Part shown: positions 1 to 10,945 of the stretch, piece after piece
Numbering within the stretch: position 1 is the first letter of the stretch
Layout: the number at the start of each line of letters is the position of its first letter
Origin: Lotus japonicus
Taxonomy: Eukaryota; Streptophyta; Magnoliopsida; Fabales; Fabaceae
Length of the DNA stretch: 64,000 bases
Direction of reading: 5' to 3'
Assembly (NCBI RefSeq): GCF_012489685.1
Contig: NC_080043.1
Coordinates: 58,922,289-58,986,288, forward strand
The notes under the pieces: generated by a model
What the model was told of the DNA's origin: nothing
Seen by the model: the letters and a program-made list of their open reading frames with translations, nothing else
Database searches by the model: none
Translations under genes and position numbers: made by a program

Positions 1-587
1 ATAGGTACAAATAATAGATAGCCACTTAGGCTTATAACTAGAGATATCATTCCTAGGGTTGCATGTTCCACAAAATCATAACGACAATAATAACAGTTAG
101 CATGTTCCAAGTAAGTTTATCAAATAGCAACCACACTCATCAACTAAGTCAGTATGCATGTTGCGTGATATGTATGCAGGTTAACCCAGTCAACCAATAT
201 GCAATCCGGAACGGATGGACATCATCGGATCAGCCCTTCACCAGCCACGGTGGTGCCATTTCGGCCCGTGATGTCTCTTACTCCCACAAGGTAGTCAGAT
301 CAGCAGTAAACCCGTAGGTCTGCCATTTCGGTCTGCTACAAGAGACGTCTACAAACGCTCTTCCACGGCATTCCGGGTCTTATGACCATTTTGGAAACCG
401 ACGAGGTCCAGAGTACGTCCTGTGTTAATACCCCATTAATGTTGCATGTATGCAAAATGATTAGTCAAACAACGTCTCCGTCCTCACTCGACACGTCGCC
501 ACGTGTTCTAGGGAAGTTAAAGTCTCTAAAAGCTTACCCTAAGGTAAAGTCGATTCTGCGACCAAAAGACACACTTCACAACACACA

Positions 588-745
588 TAGCTGCTCCAAC
601 AGCACAAGAGTATCACATACTCGGGAACTAACGGTTCCCCGGACTTATCCCCAGGATAGCCCCACAACATCGCTGCTCCAACAGCACAACAACCAACGCT
701 GCTCCAACAGCACAACATCAAACGCTGCTCCAACAGCACAACAAC
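588..745. repeat. Short tandem repeat inside the LTR
   Basis: The core CTGCTCCAACAGCACAA occurs four times (near 591, 673, 701 and 725), the last three at 24-28 bp spacing. It occupies the same part of the LTR where related LTRs carry unrelated tandem repeats. Confidence 0.8.
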
Positions 746-2267
746 GACATACACAACACTTGGATCCGACGACACTCCTCGTTTTTCAGAATTAAGATTT
801 CACTTCCAATGCCTTCCTTCGAGGTTGTTATCGTTACTTAAAGATTTAGAGGTTATTTAAGGTCTTATGAGTTTTCTTTATAAAATAGATTCCATTTTGT
901 CTTATCGCAAGTCTTATACATTTGCAGGATCTACCAATCCCAAGTCGCTTCCAGAGGATGTCTCGATCCACTAAACAAAATCAAGGCCCGAACCTCGTTC
1001 GTCCTATCAAACTTTCTCAAAACTCTCAAAATAAAATCGGCATGACCTGCCCGCTATTCTCACCATTCAGAATCTCAGATTTCCAATGTAAAGCATTTTT
1101 AAATCATCACAATCAACAACATGTCATATATCAATAAATTGCATCATAAACACTTAGCACTTAGCATATAAAGCATGCACCACACATCCTAGATTACTCA
1201 CATAGCACATAGCATGTAAGTCAATCTTCAAAAACATTCAGTAGATGAATCATCTACATTGTCAGCCGAAGCCTCAGAAAACATTTTCAATCACACACAA
1301 TTCCAGTGCATAAACAGTAAACAATGTCGAAACATCGACCCTAAGCATTAACTAGAGATTCAGTGAGAAGCCCTCACCTGAAGGTTCTCCAGAATGATCG
1401 CCTAGAGCTTCCTCGTACTCAAAGTGTTGGTCCTCAGAGAAATCCTCAAAAGCACCTTTACAACAAAAACACAGAATACTATAAGAATCTATCGGAAACT
1501 AAGTTATCGATACTTACTAAGGTTACTCGAAGTAATCTATACTCTAAGGTACGATAATCTAGCGCGAAAGACAAGTTTTCGGAAAAAGGAAATTTCTTCC
1601 TCCCCCCTTATAGCTCTCGGCCACTTTGGCTAATTATGGGGCTCGATTTTTCTTCGATCAAACTTGGTTCCTATGCTTTCATAAGCCGTAACTAAGGGTA
1701 TTCTGAACTCGGAAAAATTATCGGATCAAAAACTGTCGCAGGGGTATTTTGGTCATGATTTTTAACTTAGGATTTTCAAAACTGAAATCCCAAAAATAAA
1801 ATTTTGCAGGGACGTCACCAACGACGTTTATAACAACTAATCCTACTAGCACTAAGCTAAGGCGATAGTTTACAGCCTAAAGATTGGAACTTTACTCAAA
1901 AACTGCATAAATGGGTATTTTAGGCTAAAATTGATTCCGACGGAATTCCGGCGACATAACGGAAAATCTAATCCGGCAGAAGTGATCTTGGGCATACATA
2001 GAAGAGGTTTAGAATCAGAAATGAAAGATTCAGGATAGTTTTGCAAAAACCCATAAACTATCCGCTCAGAAAACTCTACAGAAAAGCTATGGAAAAAGCG
2101 ATCGGAGGTAAGGATTAGCGACTATACCTCGAAGCCTTGAAGTAGCAACTAACGGATCAACGATCAAGCAAACGATGAAGAAAAACTCTTCTTCCTTCTT
2201 CCTTGTTCTTGGCCGCGGTTTAGAGGAGAGAAAATGGAGGAAAATTGTGTTTTTTCTTCCTTTATTT

Positions 2268-2282
2268 GCTATATATAAAAGG
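2268..2282 (-). promoter_or_regulatory. LTR TATA box
   Basis: The minus strand reads CCTTTTATATATAGC, about 715 bp into the LTR and just upstream of the CCGCGGCC-containing segment. Position and form match the TATA boxes of the related LTRs at 49777, 54107 and 62057. A GAG|GTATAG donor-like site follows about 148 nt downstream (2127-2122). Confidence 0.6.
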
Positions 2283-2995
2283 TGGAAATTCGCGGGAAAA
2301 TGAAAGTTTCGCGAATCCGATTTTTCCGGCGTCATTCTCCATGAATTATAAGATATGTTTTGGCAAAAGAATTCCAAAACTATAAAGAGGTCTCCTTGTA
2401 TTTTTGGCAACTAATGCAAAGTCGGTGCAAAGTCGGTGTAAAACTATTTTACCCGATAAGTTGCTTTTTGCATCGAATGTCGGAATGGAAAACTTCCTTC
2501 TGAAGAAAGATTGAAATCATCAAGAGAAATGGGTGTACGCGTGTAGAATATCCATTTGAAGCTCTGAATAGATAAAGTCTTCATTGTCGAGAAATTCTAG
2601 GGTTTTGAAATACCAGGGATTCGGTTTCGGCAAACTTCCGATGATTGGAATCGGACGTTCGTAGATCCTAGAGTTTCGCCTCGAAACGATTGTGATATAA
2701 GGAAAAAGAAAAGTTCTAACACTTCTCTGAAGATTTTTGGAATTAACTGCCAACGTGCCTAAAAGTGAAAATTAGCTATATACTAGGGTTTCTGACCTAG
2801 GTTTAAGCGTAAAACGTTCGTGCTATAACTTTTACCGATCATAATGCAATCCTTGAACTTTTCCTGAACTTTCTCCTTCATAAATATATTTCATTTAATA
2901 AACTTTCGTTCAGGTTTTCCTTCACATTACATCAACCCTAATCGTGAATAAGAAGTTTATTCACTTAGCATAAGCTTAAAAACTTGGGCCTTACA

Positions 2996-5078
2996 CCGAG
3001 AGTCGGCGTTTCAAACCTCGCAGGATGACTTTGTTCACCGATTCTGCCTGCCCATTTGTCTGCGGATGTTCCACCGAAGAAAATCTCCTCTGAATGCCCA
3101 TCTCTTCGCAGAACTCCTTGGTTTGATTACTTGCGAACTACGTCCCGTTATCCGAGACAATCGCTCTCGGTACACCGAACCGGCAGACGATTCTCTTCCA
3201 GTAAAAACTTATGATTTTGGCCACCATAATGCTCGCCAGAGGCTCAGCTTCCACCCATTTGGTGAAGTAGTCCACCGCGACAAGGATGAACTTCATTTGC
3301 GACCTAGCGGTGGGGAAGGTCCCGACGAGGTCGACTCCCCACATGGCGAAGGGCCATGGGGAACTGATTGTGACTAATTGCTCCGGCGGAGCTCTAGGTA
3401 GGTCTGCAAATACTTGGCACTTCTCGCATTTCCTCACAAACTCTGCACAATCCTTCCTTATCGTAGGCCAATAGAAACCCGCTCTAAGGACTTTTCTCGC
3501 CAGTGACCTTCCTCCAATGTGGCTTGCACAAACTCCCTCATGAACCTCCGTCATAACAGCCTCGTATTTCTCAGGTGGAAGACATCTTAGGAGGGGTGAA
3601 CTAAATCCCCGCCGAAAGAGTATCCCGTCGAGTAACGTGTAGTGCCCCGCCTCCCTCCTTTGCGCCTTTGAGTATTTTACCACGTCACTTGGTTCTCCCG
3701 CCAGAATATCGATGATGGGGTTCATCCAAGTTTCCTGGCGATCAACCAAAGCCACCAAATCCCCCTCTATGCTAGGATTGGCGAGTGTCTCTTGATTCAC
3801 ACTCCGATTGTTGCCAGGCTTCCTAGTGCTTGCTAGCTTCGCTAGGGCGTCCGCCCTTTGGTTTTGTGCCCTCGGCACGAATTCAACTACCACCTGTTGC
3901 AAACGACCCATGAGCAGCCGCACGCGCTCCACATACTTTATCAAGGCCGGCTCCTTTACCTGAAACTCCCCGTTGACTTGGCTTGCCACTAGCAGCGAGT
4001 CCATTCTTACCAGCAGACTGTCGATTTGCACCTCAATTGCCAGTTTTAAGCCCGCAATAAGAGCCTCGTATTCTGCTTGGTTATTGCTAGCCATAACCAT
4101 CGGAAAGATAAATTTAACCCCACTTCCGTTGTCGTTCGACGACCCATCGACAAACAATATCCATTGCATGCTCACATTTTCCCCTTTTTCCGACGTCAAT
4201 TCCACCACAAAATCTGCTAAGGTCTGTGCACCGACCTTCCCCCTTTTGCCGTACTGCAATCCATATTCCGACAACTCTACTGACCATGCGACGAGCCTTC
4301 CTAACAAGTCTGGCTTCTGCAACACCTGTCTCAAAAGAAGGTCAGTTCTTATTTTTACCTGAAAGCTTTGAAAATACGGTCGTAGGCGTCTGGCGATGAC
4401 GAGGACGGCGAGCGCCGCTTTTTCTATCTTCTGATACCTGACCTCCGCCCCCTGAAGTGTATGGCTTACGAAATAAACTATCTTTTGCTCTTCATCTACC
4501 TCCTGAAGGATCACCGAGCTTATTGCGTGATCACCGACAGATAAGTACAAATGCAAAGGAAGGCCTTGGACGGGTTTCGAAAGGACTGGTGGGGCGGACA
4601 ACATCTCCTTGAGGCGGGTGAAGGCCTCCTCGCACTCTGAATTCCACTCAAATGCCGCATTCTTCTTGAGGCATTTGAAGAATGGGGTTGACTTGTCGCC
4701 CGAGTGAGGGAGAAAACGGGATAAGGCCGCGATCCGCCCGGTTAGTCTCTGCACCTCCTTCACATTGCTTGGGCTTTTCATCTCCTGGATTGCCTTACTT
4801 TTATCTGGATTAATTTTGATTCCTCTGGATGTAATCATGAAGCCTAAAAACTTCCCACCCCGTATGCCGAAAGAACATTTTTCCGGATTAAGCCTCATGT
4901 TATGCTTCTGAATCCTAGCGAAGGCCTCCATCAAATCCTCATGATGGTTCGATCCCAAAACCGATTTAACAATCATATCGTCAACGTATACCTTCATGTT
5001 CCTTCCTACCTGTCCTTCAAACACCCTATCCATCAACCGCTGATACGTCGCCCCCGCATTCTTTAATCCGAAAGACAT
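2996..5078 (-). pseudogene. Tat-lineage pol: RT C-terminal half, RNase H, second RNase H, integrase (truncated)
   Basis: The main open frame is 646 codons (5078-3138). It opens at the RT motif SFGLKNAGATYQRLM and has YVDD at residues 31-34. A gypsy RNase H follows (about 150-290), then an archaeal-type RNase H with VDGSS, the NNQAEYEALIAGL helix, and acidic residues in RMDSLL and QRADALAKLA (about 300-420). Next come an integrase HHCC zinc domain (HIGGR through CEKCQ) and core motifs with D in MWGVDLVG and D in VSDNGT. The frame stops at 3138, but recognisable integrase (QTNGQAESVN region, including the third acidic residue) continues on the minus strand to 2996, where the Tekay LTR interrupts it. 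The start at 5078 is a frameshift, not a real start: the N-terminal half of RT lies in another frame at 5063-5338. Not functional. Confidence 0.88.
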
Positions 5079-5338
5079 AGTCTGGTCTGGTAACAGTAGT
5101 TTACCCTTGCGGTCATAAAAGCTGTTTTATCTTCGTCCGACGGATGCATCTTGATTTGGTGATATTCTGAATAAGCATCCATTAAACTCAGAAGTTCATT
5201 CCCTGAAGCTCCGTCTACCATCTTATCTATGCTCGGCAAGGGATAGGAATCCTTTGGGCATGCCTTGTTCAAGTCTGTATAATCCACACACATTCGCCAC
5301 TTCCCGTTCGCTTTCTTGACCATCACCATATTTGCCAA
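5063..5338 (-). pseudogene. Tat-lineage RT N-terminal fragment
   Basis: The 91 codons contain VKKANGKWRMCVDYTDLN and KACPKDSYPLPSIDKMVD, the start of a Ty3/gypsy RT palm with the first catalytic Asp region (SLMDAYSEYHQI; family usually DAFSGYHQI). Its C-terminal residues run out of register around 5063-5110, where the reading frame passes to the adjoining pol frame, so one frameshift separates the halves. Upstream, about 5345-5640 shows several stop codons in the PR-RT linker. Confidence 0.85.
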
Positions 5339-5641
5339 CCAGGTAGGGTACTTTATTTACCGTATGAAGTCCGCTGCTAGCAACTTGTTTACCTCTTGCT
5401 GGATGGCCTTCTCTTTTTCGTTTCCCATTCTCCGGCGAGTTTGGGTTATAGGCTTAGCCCCTGGATTCAATGCCAGCTTGTGGCAGATGAAGTTTAGGTC
5501 TATACCTGGCATGTCCTTGTCACTCTAGGCGAAAAGATCTAAATTGTCGCTTAACAACTTTGATAGCCTTTGTTCTTGGTCCTCACTTAGCTTGGTTCCT
5601 ATCTTGAGTATCTTCTCGCCGAACTTCAGCTCTTTAGTTTC

Positions 5642-6766
5642 TTATATTGGTGTGGGCCTGTTAACACGTCCCTCGCCCCTCGGGTCCAAACTTTCTTCTG
5701 GCGTCTCAACTTCGTTGCAACAGTGCCCGACTGAAGTGCTCTTCTTCCCATACCGATCCACAGCATTATAGTAGCATTCCCTTGCGATCCTTTGATCCAC
5801 AACAATTCCCTTAATATGCCCATTCGACAACGGATACTTCACCGCCAGGTGGGCTGTTGAGATCACGGCGTACAAACGGTTTAAGGTGTTTCGCCCGATG
5901 ATCATGTTGTATGACCCCTCCGTCTCAAGGATTAGATATTTAACGCTGAGCGTCCTAGTGTTCTCTTCCTCGCCAAACGTGGTATCAAGGTTGAGGGCGC
6001 CCTTTACCCATACTTGCTCGCCCGCGAATCCCACCAGAGTTCCCTCATAAGGAGCGAGGTTTCCCTCGCTCACACTAAGCCGAGCAAACGCTCCGCCGTA
6101 AATGATGTCCGCCGAACTTCCCTGGACTCGAAGCACTCGCTGCACGGTGAGCTGATTAACACGGAGGGAGATCACGATCGGGTCATCTAAATGCGGCTTT
6201 ATTCCGAAGAAATCAGCAGACGAAAACGTGATATCTGGATGTTGAAAACCAAAAGGAATCTCTATAACTGCATTCACCGCTCTAACGTATCGCTTCCGTG
6301 CTGCACTAGTGGTCCCTCCTCCGCCGAAACCTCCAGCAATCGTTCCAACTTCTTTGGCCGTCGAAAACACATTACCCCGCGTCGTGGCTGATTTCCCTGC
6401 CACAATCAGCTTTACCACCGCGCGTTGTAGAGCTCGACACTTTCCAGTATCGTGTCCTGAGATTCGGTGATAGGCACACCATTCCGCTTCTACCTGTCCT
6501 TGAGAGAAATGAGACTCCAGTCGTTGTATGGAATCTCTGTAGTGTTGTCTGAATGAGGCATCAAGCTCCGGTGCTGTGTCTGTTATGCTCGTTTCCGCAT
6601 CATGTCGTTCTATGCGATTAATGACGTCGCGAATCAGCAATCGCCAACCCGCTCCATCACTCGGTTCTTGAAGTTGAAGTTGTGCACCTCCTTTGTCCCT
6701 CAAGAAGGAAGCCAAAGACCTTGCTTGCTCATCGTGCCGTTGCGGCGGATCGTGTGCTCGCTCCAA
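5642..6766 (-). pseudogene. Tat-lineage gag C-terminus and protease, active site lost
   Basis: This is a 374-codon frame. The N-terminal part carries the Tat gag signature WCAYHRISGHDTGKC (about residues 96-110), which is not a classical CCHC knuckle. The protease follows: the flap and C-terminal parts (YLILETEGSYNMIIGRNTLN) are clear. The active-site position reads VQGSSAD where the family has DTGSSAD, so the catalytic Asp is gone. No capsid domain precedes it, consistent with a deletion between the primer-binding region and this frame. The first Met at 6766 is probably not the native start. Confidence 0.8.
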
Positions 6767-6973
6767 CCTCTCTCCACGTGATAGTCGATGATCCGCAATT
6801 GAGATCCACTGGTTTATCTAGGTGCACCAACGAAAGATCTTCAAAACTCAGAATCAAGGAATCTCTCCTCCCAATCACTGTCCACGAAGAAAACTTCAGA
6901 AAATCGCTCAGAAAAACGAGTTTCACTCCTCTGAATCACGATCCACGTAGTCCGGGAATAGAAATCTACCGAT

Positions 6974-6990
6974 GCCCACAGACGGCGCGC
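6974..6990 (-). other. Primer-binding-like site of the Tat element
   Basis: The minus strand reads GCGCGCCGTCTGTGGGC, close to the GGCGCCGTCTGTGGG block that follows the 5' LTR in many plant Ty3/gypsy elements. It lies between the TATA-bearing LTR segment and the gag remnant, as expected. The first bases are altered. Confidence 0.5.
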
Positions 6991-6991
6991 T

Positions 6992-7400
6992 AGAACATAG
7001 AGAGGGAAGGTAGTACCCAAAGTGTGAGGAAAGTGATGTGAATGCTTAGAGAGAGAAACTCTAACCGCTTAGAGAGAGAAAATATAACTGAATTTCAATG
7101 CTATTATTTCTCAAATGAGCTAAGAGTCCCTTACAATTGGGATTCCCCTCCTATTTATAGAGGTGGAGTTGGGCTTTGGCACCTCTATCCTATCCAAATG
7201 GGTCAGTTGGGCATCGGGAAGGGAGGCCCAAGGTAATGGCGCGTCCCCCGCCCAAGGTCAGGTCTCCTGGGCGAGGGACCCTGGGGTCTCGCCCAGTCCA
7301 GGATGTGTGTTTGATTTCGAAACTTTTGACTGTAATATCGATAGAATTTACTTTCCGGAAACCCGAGGAGGTTTTAACTAACCTCTACAGAGACTTAAGG
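6992..7400 (-). repeat. 5' LTR remnant of the Tat element
   Basis: A non-coding segment upstream of the primer-binding-like site with a clear TATA box (minus-strand CCTCTATAAATAGG, 7150-7163). It contains a short duplication of GCTTAGAGAGAGAAA (7043, 7069). The 3' boundary of about 6991 is fixed only by the primer site. The 5' boundary is not visible, because related plus-strand LTR sequence takes over near 7400. Confidence 0.55.
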
Positions 7401-9796
7401 TTTTAATTAACCTCTACTTTCCGAAACTTTTCCGCGCATGAAGTTTTCTCATCCGGAGAAGATTTCCTCAATCAGTTCTGTGTCAGATTTTGGAGCATAT
7501 TGTTTGTAAAATTGTTTTCTCACCTAAGTGAATATGAAGTCAGTATCGACCTTTTATCGATGAATAATCTACTTAAATGAGTAGACAAAAATACCAAAAC
7601 ACCCGAACTCACTTACCCTTTTTCCTTCTCCTCTATTTAAAGAGGAGAAAACACTATTCATCGCCAAAGCCAAACCCGCGGCCAACGAGGAAGAGAGGGA
7701 CGGAGAGAAATTCCTTGATTTCTTGCTTGATTCTTGGTGGATTGGAGTGATTCTAGAGGGATTTGATCGGTGGAGGCTTGGAGAACACTCTTCTAGCATC
7801 TTCTTCTCTTTTCCTAGTTGATTTTTCCCAACCCATTCAACCCCAACTTTTGAGATTTTGTGATAGAGGTTTGTCTACAAATTTGGTATCAATAAGCTTC
7901 TATGCATTCCTTTGTGTTCAAATTGATAACTTATATGCATAGATGTTTGGATTTTGTATGATTATGTGGAAAAGGGGTAGAAATTCCAATCTTTACTCAA
8001 TTCTTAGACTTCAATTGTGTTAGAACCATATCCATCCTTAGGGTCTTTGTATTAGTTGTTAGTATATGCTTTAATTTGAGTAACGTAAAATCAATTTCGA
8101 GAAATATTAACTTTGGAATTTCAGGTCTTCAAAGTGGCTCAAAAAGTTGTAATTCACAATTTGAGTCTCGTAATTATTTCAAACGTTTTTCTACCCTAGT
8201 TATCACTTGTAAATGCCTAGGAATTAAATTAGATCGAAAGAAAAGTTCGGCTTGACCTATTTCTCCTAGGGGTGGCCGAGAGCTACATTTGGGGTATTAG
8301 GGAAGAAAAAAAATTTCTTGAAACCTAGAGGTTGTGCGTGAACGTTGGATGATTTTGGGTAAATGTATGGTTGAATCTAAAATGAGTATGTGTTTTATGC
8401 TAAGTATTGTCGAAACATTCTTAGGTGGTTTCTTGTGCTCTAGGCAAACTAAATGACTATGTGTGCAATAGGAAGATGACTAGGGTTATCGCTTGTAAAT
8501 GTTGAATATGCTATGTGTTATATTGAACATGTTATGTGTTGCTTGTTTTCTTGAGTACTTCAATAGCATGCTTAAGGAGAAGTAGAATAGGCTATGAATT
8601 ATATTTAGTATGCTATGATTTACTTGTTCCTTAAGTAGTAATAACATGCTATGTGCACATACATGGAAAGACCTCACATGAACTTAGATTATTGATGTAT
8701 GCAAGAAATGGAAGGAAAATGAGATTGTATGGTAAAATTGGACTAGAGGTCGTGAGCCATTAAGGATGAGAAAGAGAAGAGAAAATGACGGAATGAACTA
8801 GAAACACGTTAGGATGATCGCTTATGGTTGTTGACATGTCTTGTGCTTTTAAATGTGGAGTCGGGACATTAATTGCTTACTTGCTACATGTTTGTTTGAA
8901 ACTTAAGTTTTAGGATAAATTACCCATTCAGGTAATCTTCTTGTTTTTGCTTAAGTTTTGCTATCCTATAGCTTAGAGAGTTTTCCAGTTTGGTTAACCG
9001 CTTAAGAGTCATGTAGTTACTTAGTGACTAAGTAATCATGTTTTACTTAAGGATTGGAACGTGCTAGCTTGGGAAGCCAAAGTGTTGGAACAATTTCTTG
9101 AAGACATTGAAGGAGGAAGAATTACCAAAGTTAAGGGCAACTCTCCTAGTTACTAGCTATTATACTTAGGTATCGAAGAATCGACAATTGTTAATGATTT
9201 TGAATTGTTGAGCTGTTGAGGCTTATGCCGTTTATTTGTTTCTGTCTTATCGCTTTGTAGTGGATAGGACAGAGTTATGTTTTATCCCACTGTAGTGGAT
9301 AGGACAGGGTTATGTTTTATTACACTGTAGTGTATAAGACAAGTTTCTATTTTATCGTTTTGTAGCGGATAGGACATATTTTGGATTCATTGAATTGTTG
9401 GTTATGCATAATTGTTGAGTTATGCCTGATTATTGAACTGTTAGTTGAATAGACAGGTTCTGTTTCTTTGATTTTTTGTTTATGTATAACTGTTGAGTTA
9501 TACTGGTTTATTGAACTGTTAGTGGAATAGACAATATCTGTTTTCTTTGAATTGTTGTATGGGCATAAACATAGTATTATGTCGATGTCTTGTGATCATA
9601 TCGATTGAGAACACGAAGTGTTATGAGAGTTAGCGAGTAGGATCCGAAGAAACGTTTGAGCTACTGCTGACGTGGAGAATCGAGACTTTCTTGGGAAGAG
9701 GACTTGGGGATAATGCGGATCTTTTGAATTGTTAGATTTTGAAACAAATATATACATAAGGCTTCAAATTTTGAGGATAAATTACATAATGAATTA
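7400..9796 (+). mobile_element. Plus-strand Tekay-type LTR, first part (interrupted at 9796)
   Basis: Landmarks of the minus-strand Tekay LTRs recur here in order but on the plus strand. They are GAAGTTTTCTCATCCG near 7441, a TATA-like CTATTTAAAG at 7632-7641, an AACCCGCGGCCAA segment at 7674, GGCCGAGAGCTAC at 8274, and tandem repeats at 9237-9370. The sequence continues at 33032 after removal of the 9797-33026 insertion and one AATTA. No internal region of this element is present, so it may be a truncated or solo LTR. It is strongly diverged and is the oldest layer of the nest. Several small ORFs in it (for example 7569-7799 and 8486-8677 on the minus strand) look like chance. Confidence 0.65.
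9237..9370. repeat. Tandem repeat, about 45-bp units
   Basis: Units contain the core TGTAGTGGATAGGACA followed by GTTATGTTTTAT and occur about three and a half times with point differences. This is in the LTR position where sister LTRs carry other tandem repeats. Confidence 0.75.
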
Positions 9797-10112
9797 TGTA
9801 ACGCCCCGATTTCTAGAGTGTCACACAGTAACCGATCACGTGTATTTTCTCAAAGAATTTTCGCCGTTCATTTAATTAATCTTCAATTAATGAGAAAAGT
9901 TCATTCAACGTAAAACTCTTGAAACTGTGCGGAATAAATAAACCATGTAATTCTGAATGAAAATAACTCATTAAATAAAAGGTAGCAATAGACCCAAAGA
10001 TACAATAACCGAATCCTTGGGCAAAAGCCCTACAATAATATGAAATCCAAAAATAAGAGAAAATAAATGATAACCCGATGCAGTCTCTCAAAACCCATAG
10101 AAAGGAAAAACC

Positions 10113-10586
10113 CTAGTCCAGATTCCGTTCAAGAACAGCAGCTTCAGCTTCTCGTGCCCTCTTCCTGGCCGGCTCTAGCTTGATCACACTCTTCCGAGGT
10201 CCCACAATGCAACGCTCAGGAGCGCGCTGCACACGAACTCCTGGCTTGGCCACAGGTGGTGGTGGTTCCACTACCTTCTCCTCCACCTGCAAGCGTGACT
10301 CCACCGTCTCGTTCTCAGAAGGATCTTCTTCCGTGTCCTCTGAAGGGTCTTCTACTTCTTTGTCCTTTTGAAACCTAGCTGGAGGATGCGGACACATCAC
10401 TGACCCATCCTTGAGAATCTGGCTCCTTATGATCGTTCATGTACTAATCCTCTCCAAGAGTACCGCACCGCCGACATAGATCCTCCGAACTCCGGAATTG
10501 TCGGTCTCCCAAAGTCGGTCTTTTTCTGGTCTATCCAGAACGATCTCCCACCTCGCGATCGCCTCCACTGTCGAAGAGGCAAGCAT
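10113..10586 (-). pseudogene. LTR-borne ORF, copy in the 3' LTR, broken by a stop
   Basis: This is the counterpart of the intact ORF at 30583-31056. The frame opens at an ATG (10586-10584) right after a TAG acceptor-like site and a poly-G run. It is interrupted by TGA at 10440-10438, where the other copy has GGA, and then continues to 10113. Its acidic segment (EDPSEDTEEDPSENE) and basic C-terminus are preserved. Function unknown. Confidence 0.6.
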
Positions 10587-10835
10587 CTACCCCCCCCCCC
10601 ACAAATAAACACATAAACAAGCAACAGGGTCAGATCTCATGTTCTCATACAAACAATCACATAACCATGTAATACTCATAAATAGCAAGATATAGTAAGC
10701 ATAATGTTTAGTTTACATCTCAGTCAGTCACCTAAGTTCAGTTAGGCTAGCGACCTCACCATTCACACAACCACCTCAACACCAATGGCCATATTCACGA
10801 TCATTCGCAGATGAACAATTCTCGGAGGGGACACA

Positions 10836-10945
10836 CCGTACAACCCTCATTCATGTGGGGGGACACACCGTCTGCCGGACACACCGTCCGTCCACAGAAT
10901 CACAAGGTGACCGCAGTCAACCAAATCACGTGGGGACATACCATA
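10836..10945. repeat. GGACACACCGT repeat in the LTR
   Basis: The core GGACACACCGT appears three times within about 60 bp (10838, 10860, 10876) and once in the changed form GGACATACCAT (10935). The right LTR has the same array at about 31295-31410. Confidence 0.7.

Larger units (their letters stand above)
1..2995 (-). mobile_element. Partial LTR of a Tekay/Del-like Ty3/gypsy element
   Basis: The stretch is collinear with the complete LTR at 51134-54790: it shares the Tekay LTR landmarks (the CCCTAGGRTTGCAT block near 50, the CCCGTAGGTCTGCCATT block near 310, the GGCCGAGAGCTATA block near 1610) and the same end GGGCCTTACA at 2995. On the minus strand the LTR therefore begins TGTAAGGCCC at 2995 and runs off the left edge. 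The DNA to the right is outer flank, because it is the interrupted integrase of another element. So this is either the 5' LTR of an element lying left of the window or a solo LTR. Bases 2996-3000 (CCGAG) are the predicted target duplication, whose partner is outside the window. It holds no coding frame of note; the LTR-borne ORF of this family would lie beyond position 1. Confidence 0.85.
2996..7400 (-). mobile_element. Degenerate Tat-lineage Ty3/gypsy element, 3' end cut by an LTR insertion
   Basis: In minus-strand order the element has an LTR with a TATA box, a primer-binding-like site, a gag remnant, protease, RT, RNase H, a second RNase H-like domain and integrase. The extra RNase H domain between the first RNase H and integrase is a hallmark of the Tat/Ogre/Retand lineage. 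The integrase frame runs into the foreign LTR end at 2995/2996, so the 3' part (rest of integrase, 3' LTR) is displaced beyond the left edge or lost. The capsid part of gag is missing, since only about 220 bp separate the primer-binding-like site from the remaining gag frame. The right boundary (about 7400) is approximate, because a plus-strand Tekay-type LTR starts there. Confidence 0.85.

Noticed and set aside
539..795. Opposed ORFs at 382-795 (+) and 539-775 (-)
   Set aside because: Both are products of the CTGCTCCAACAGCACAA tandem repeat inside the LTR.
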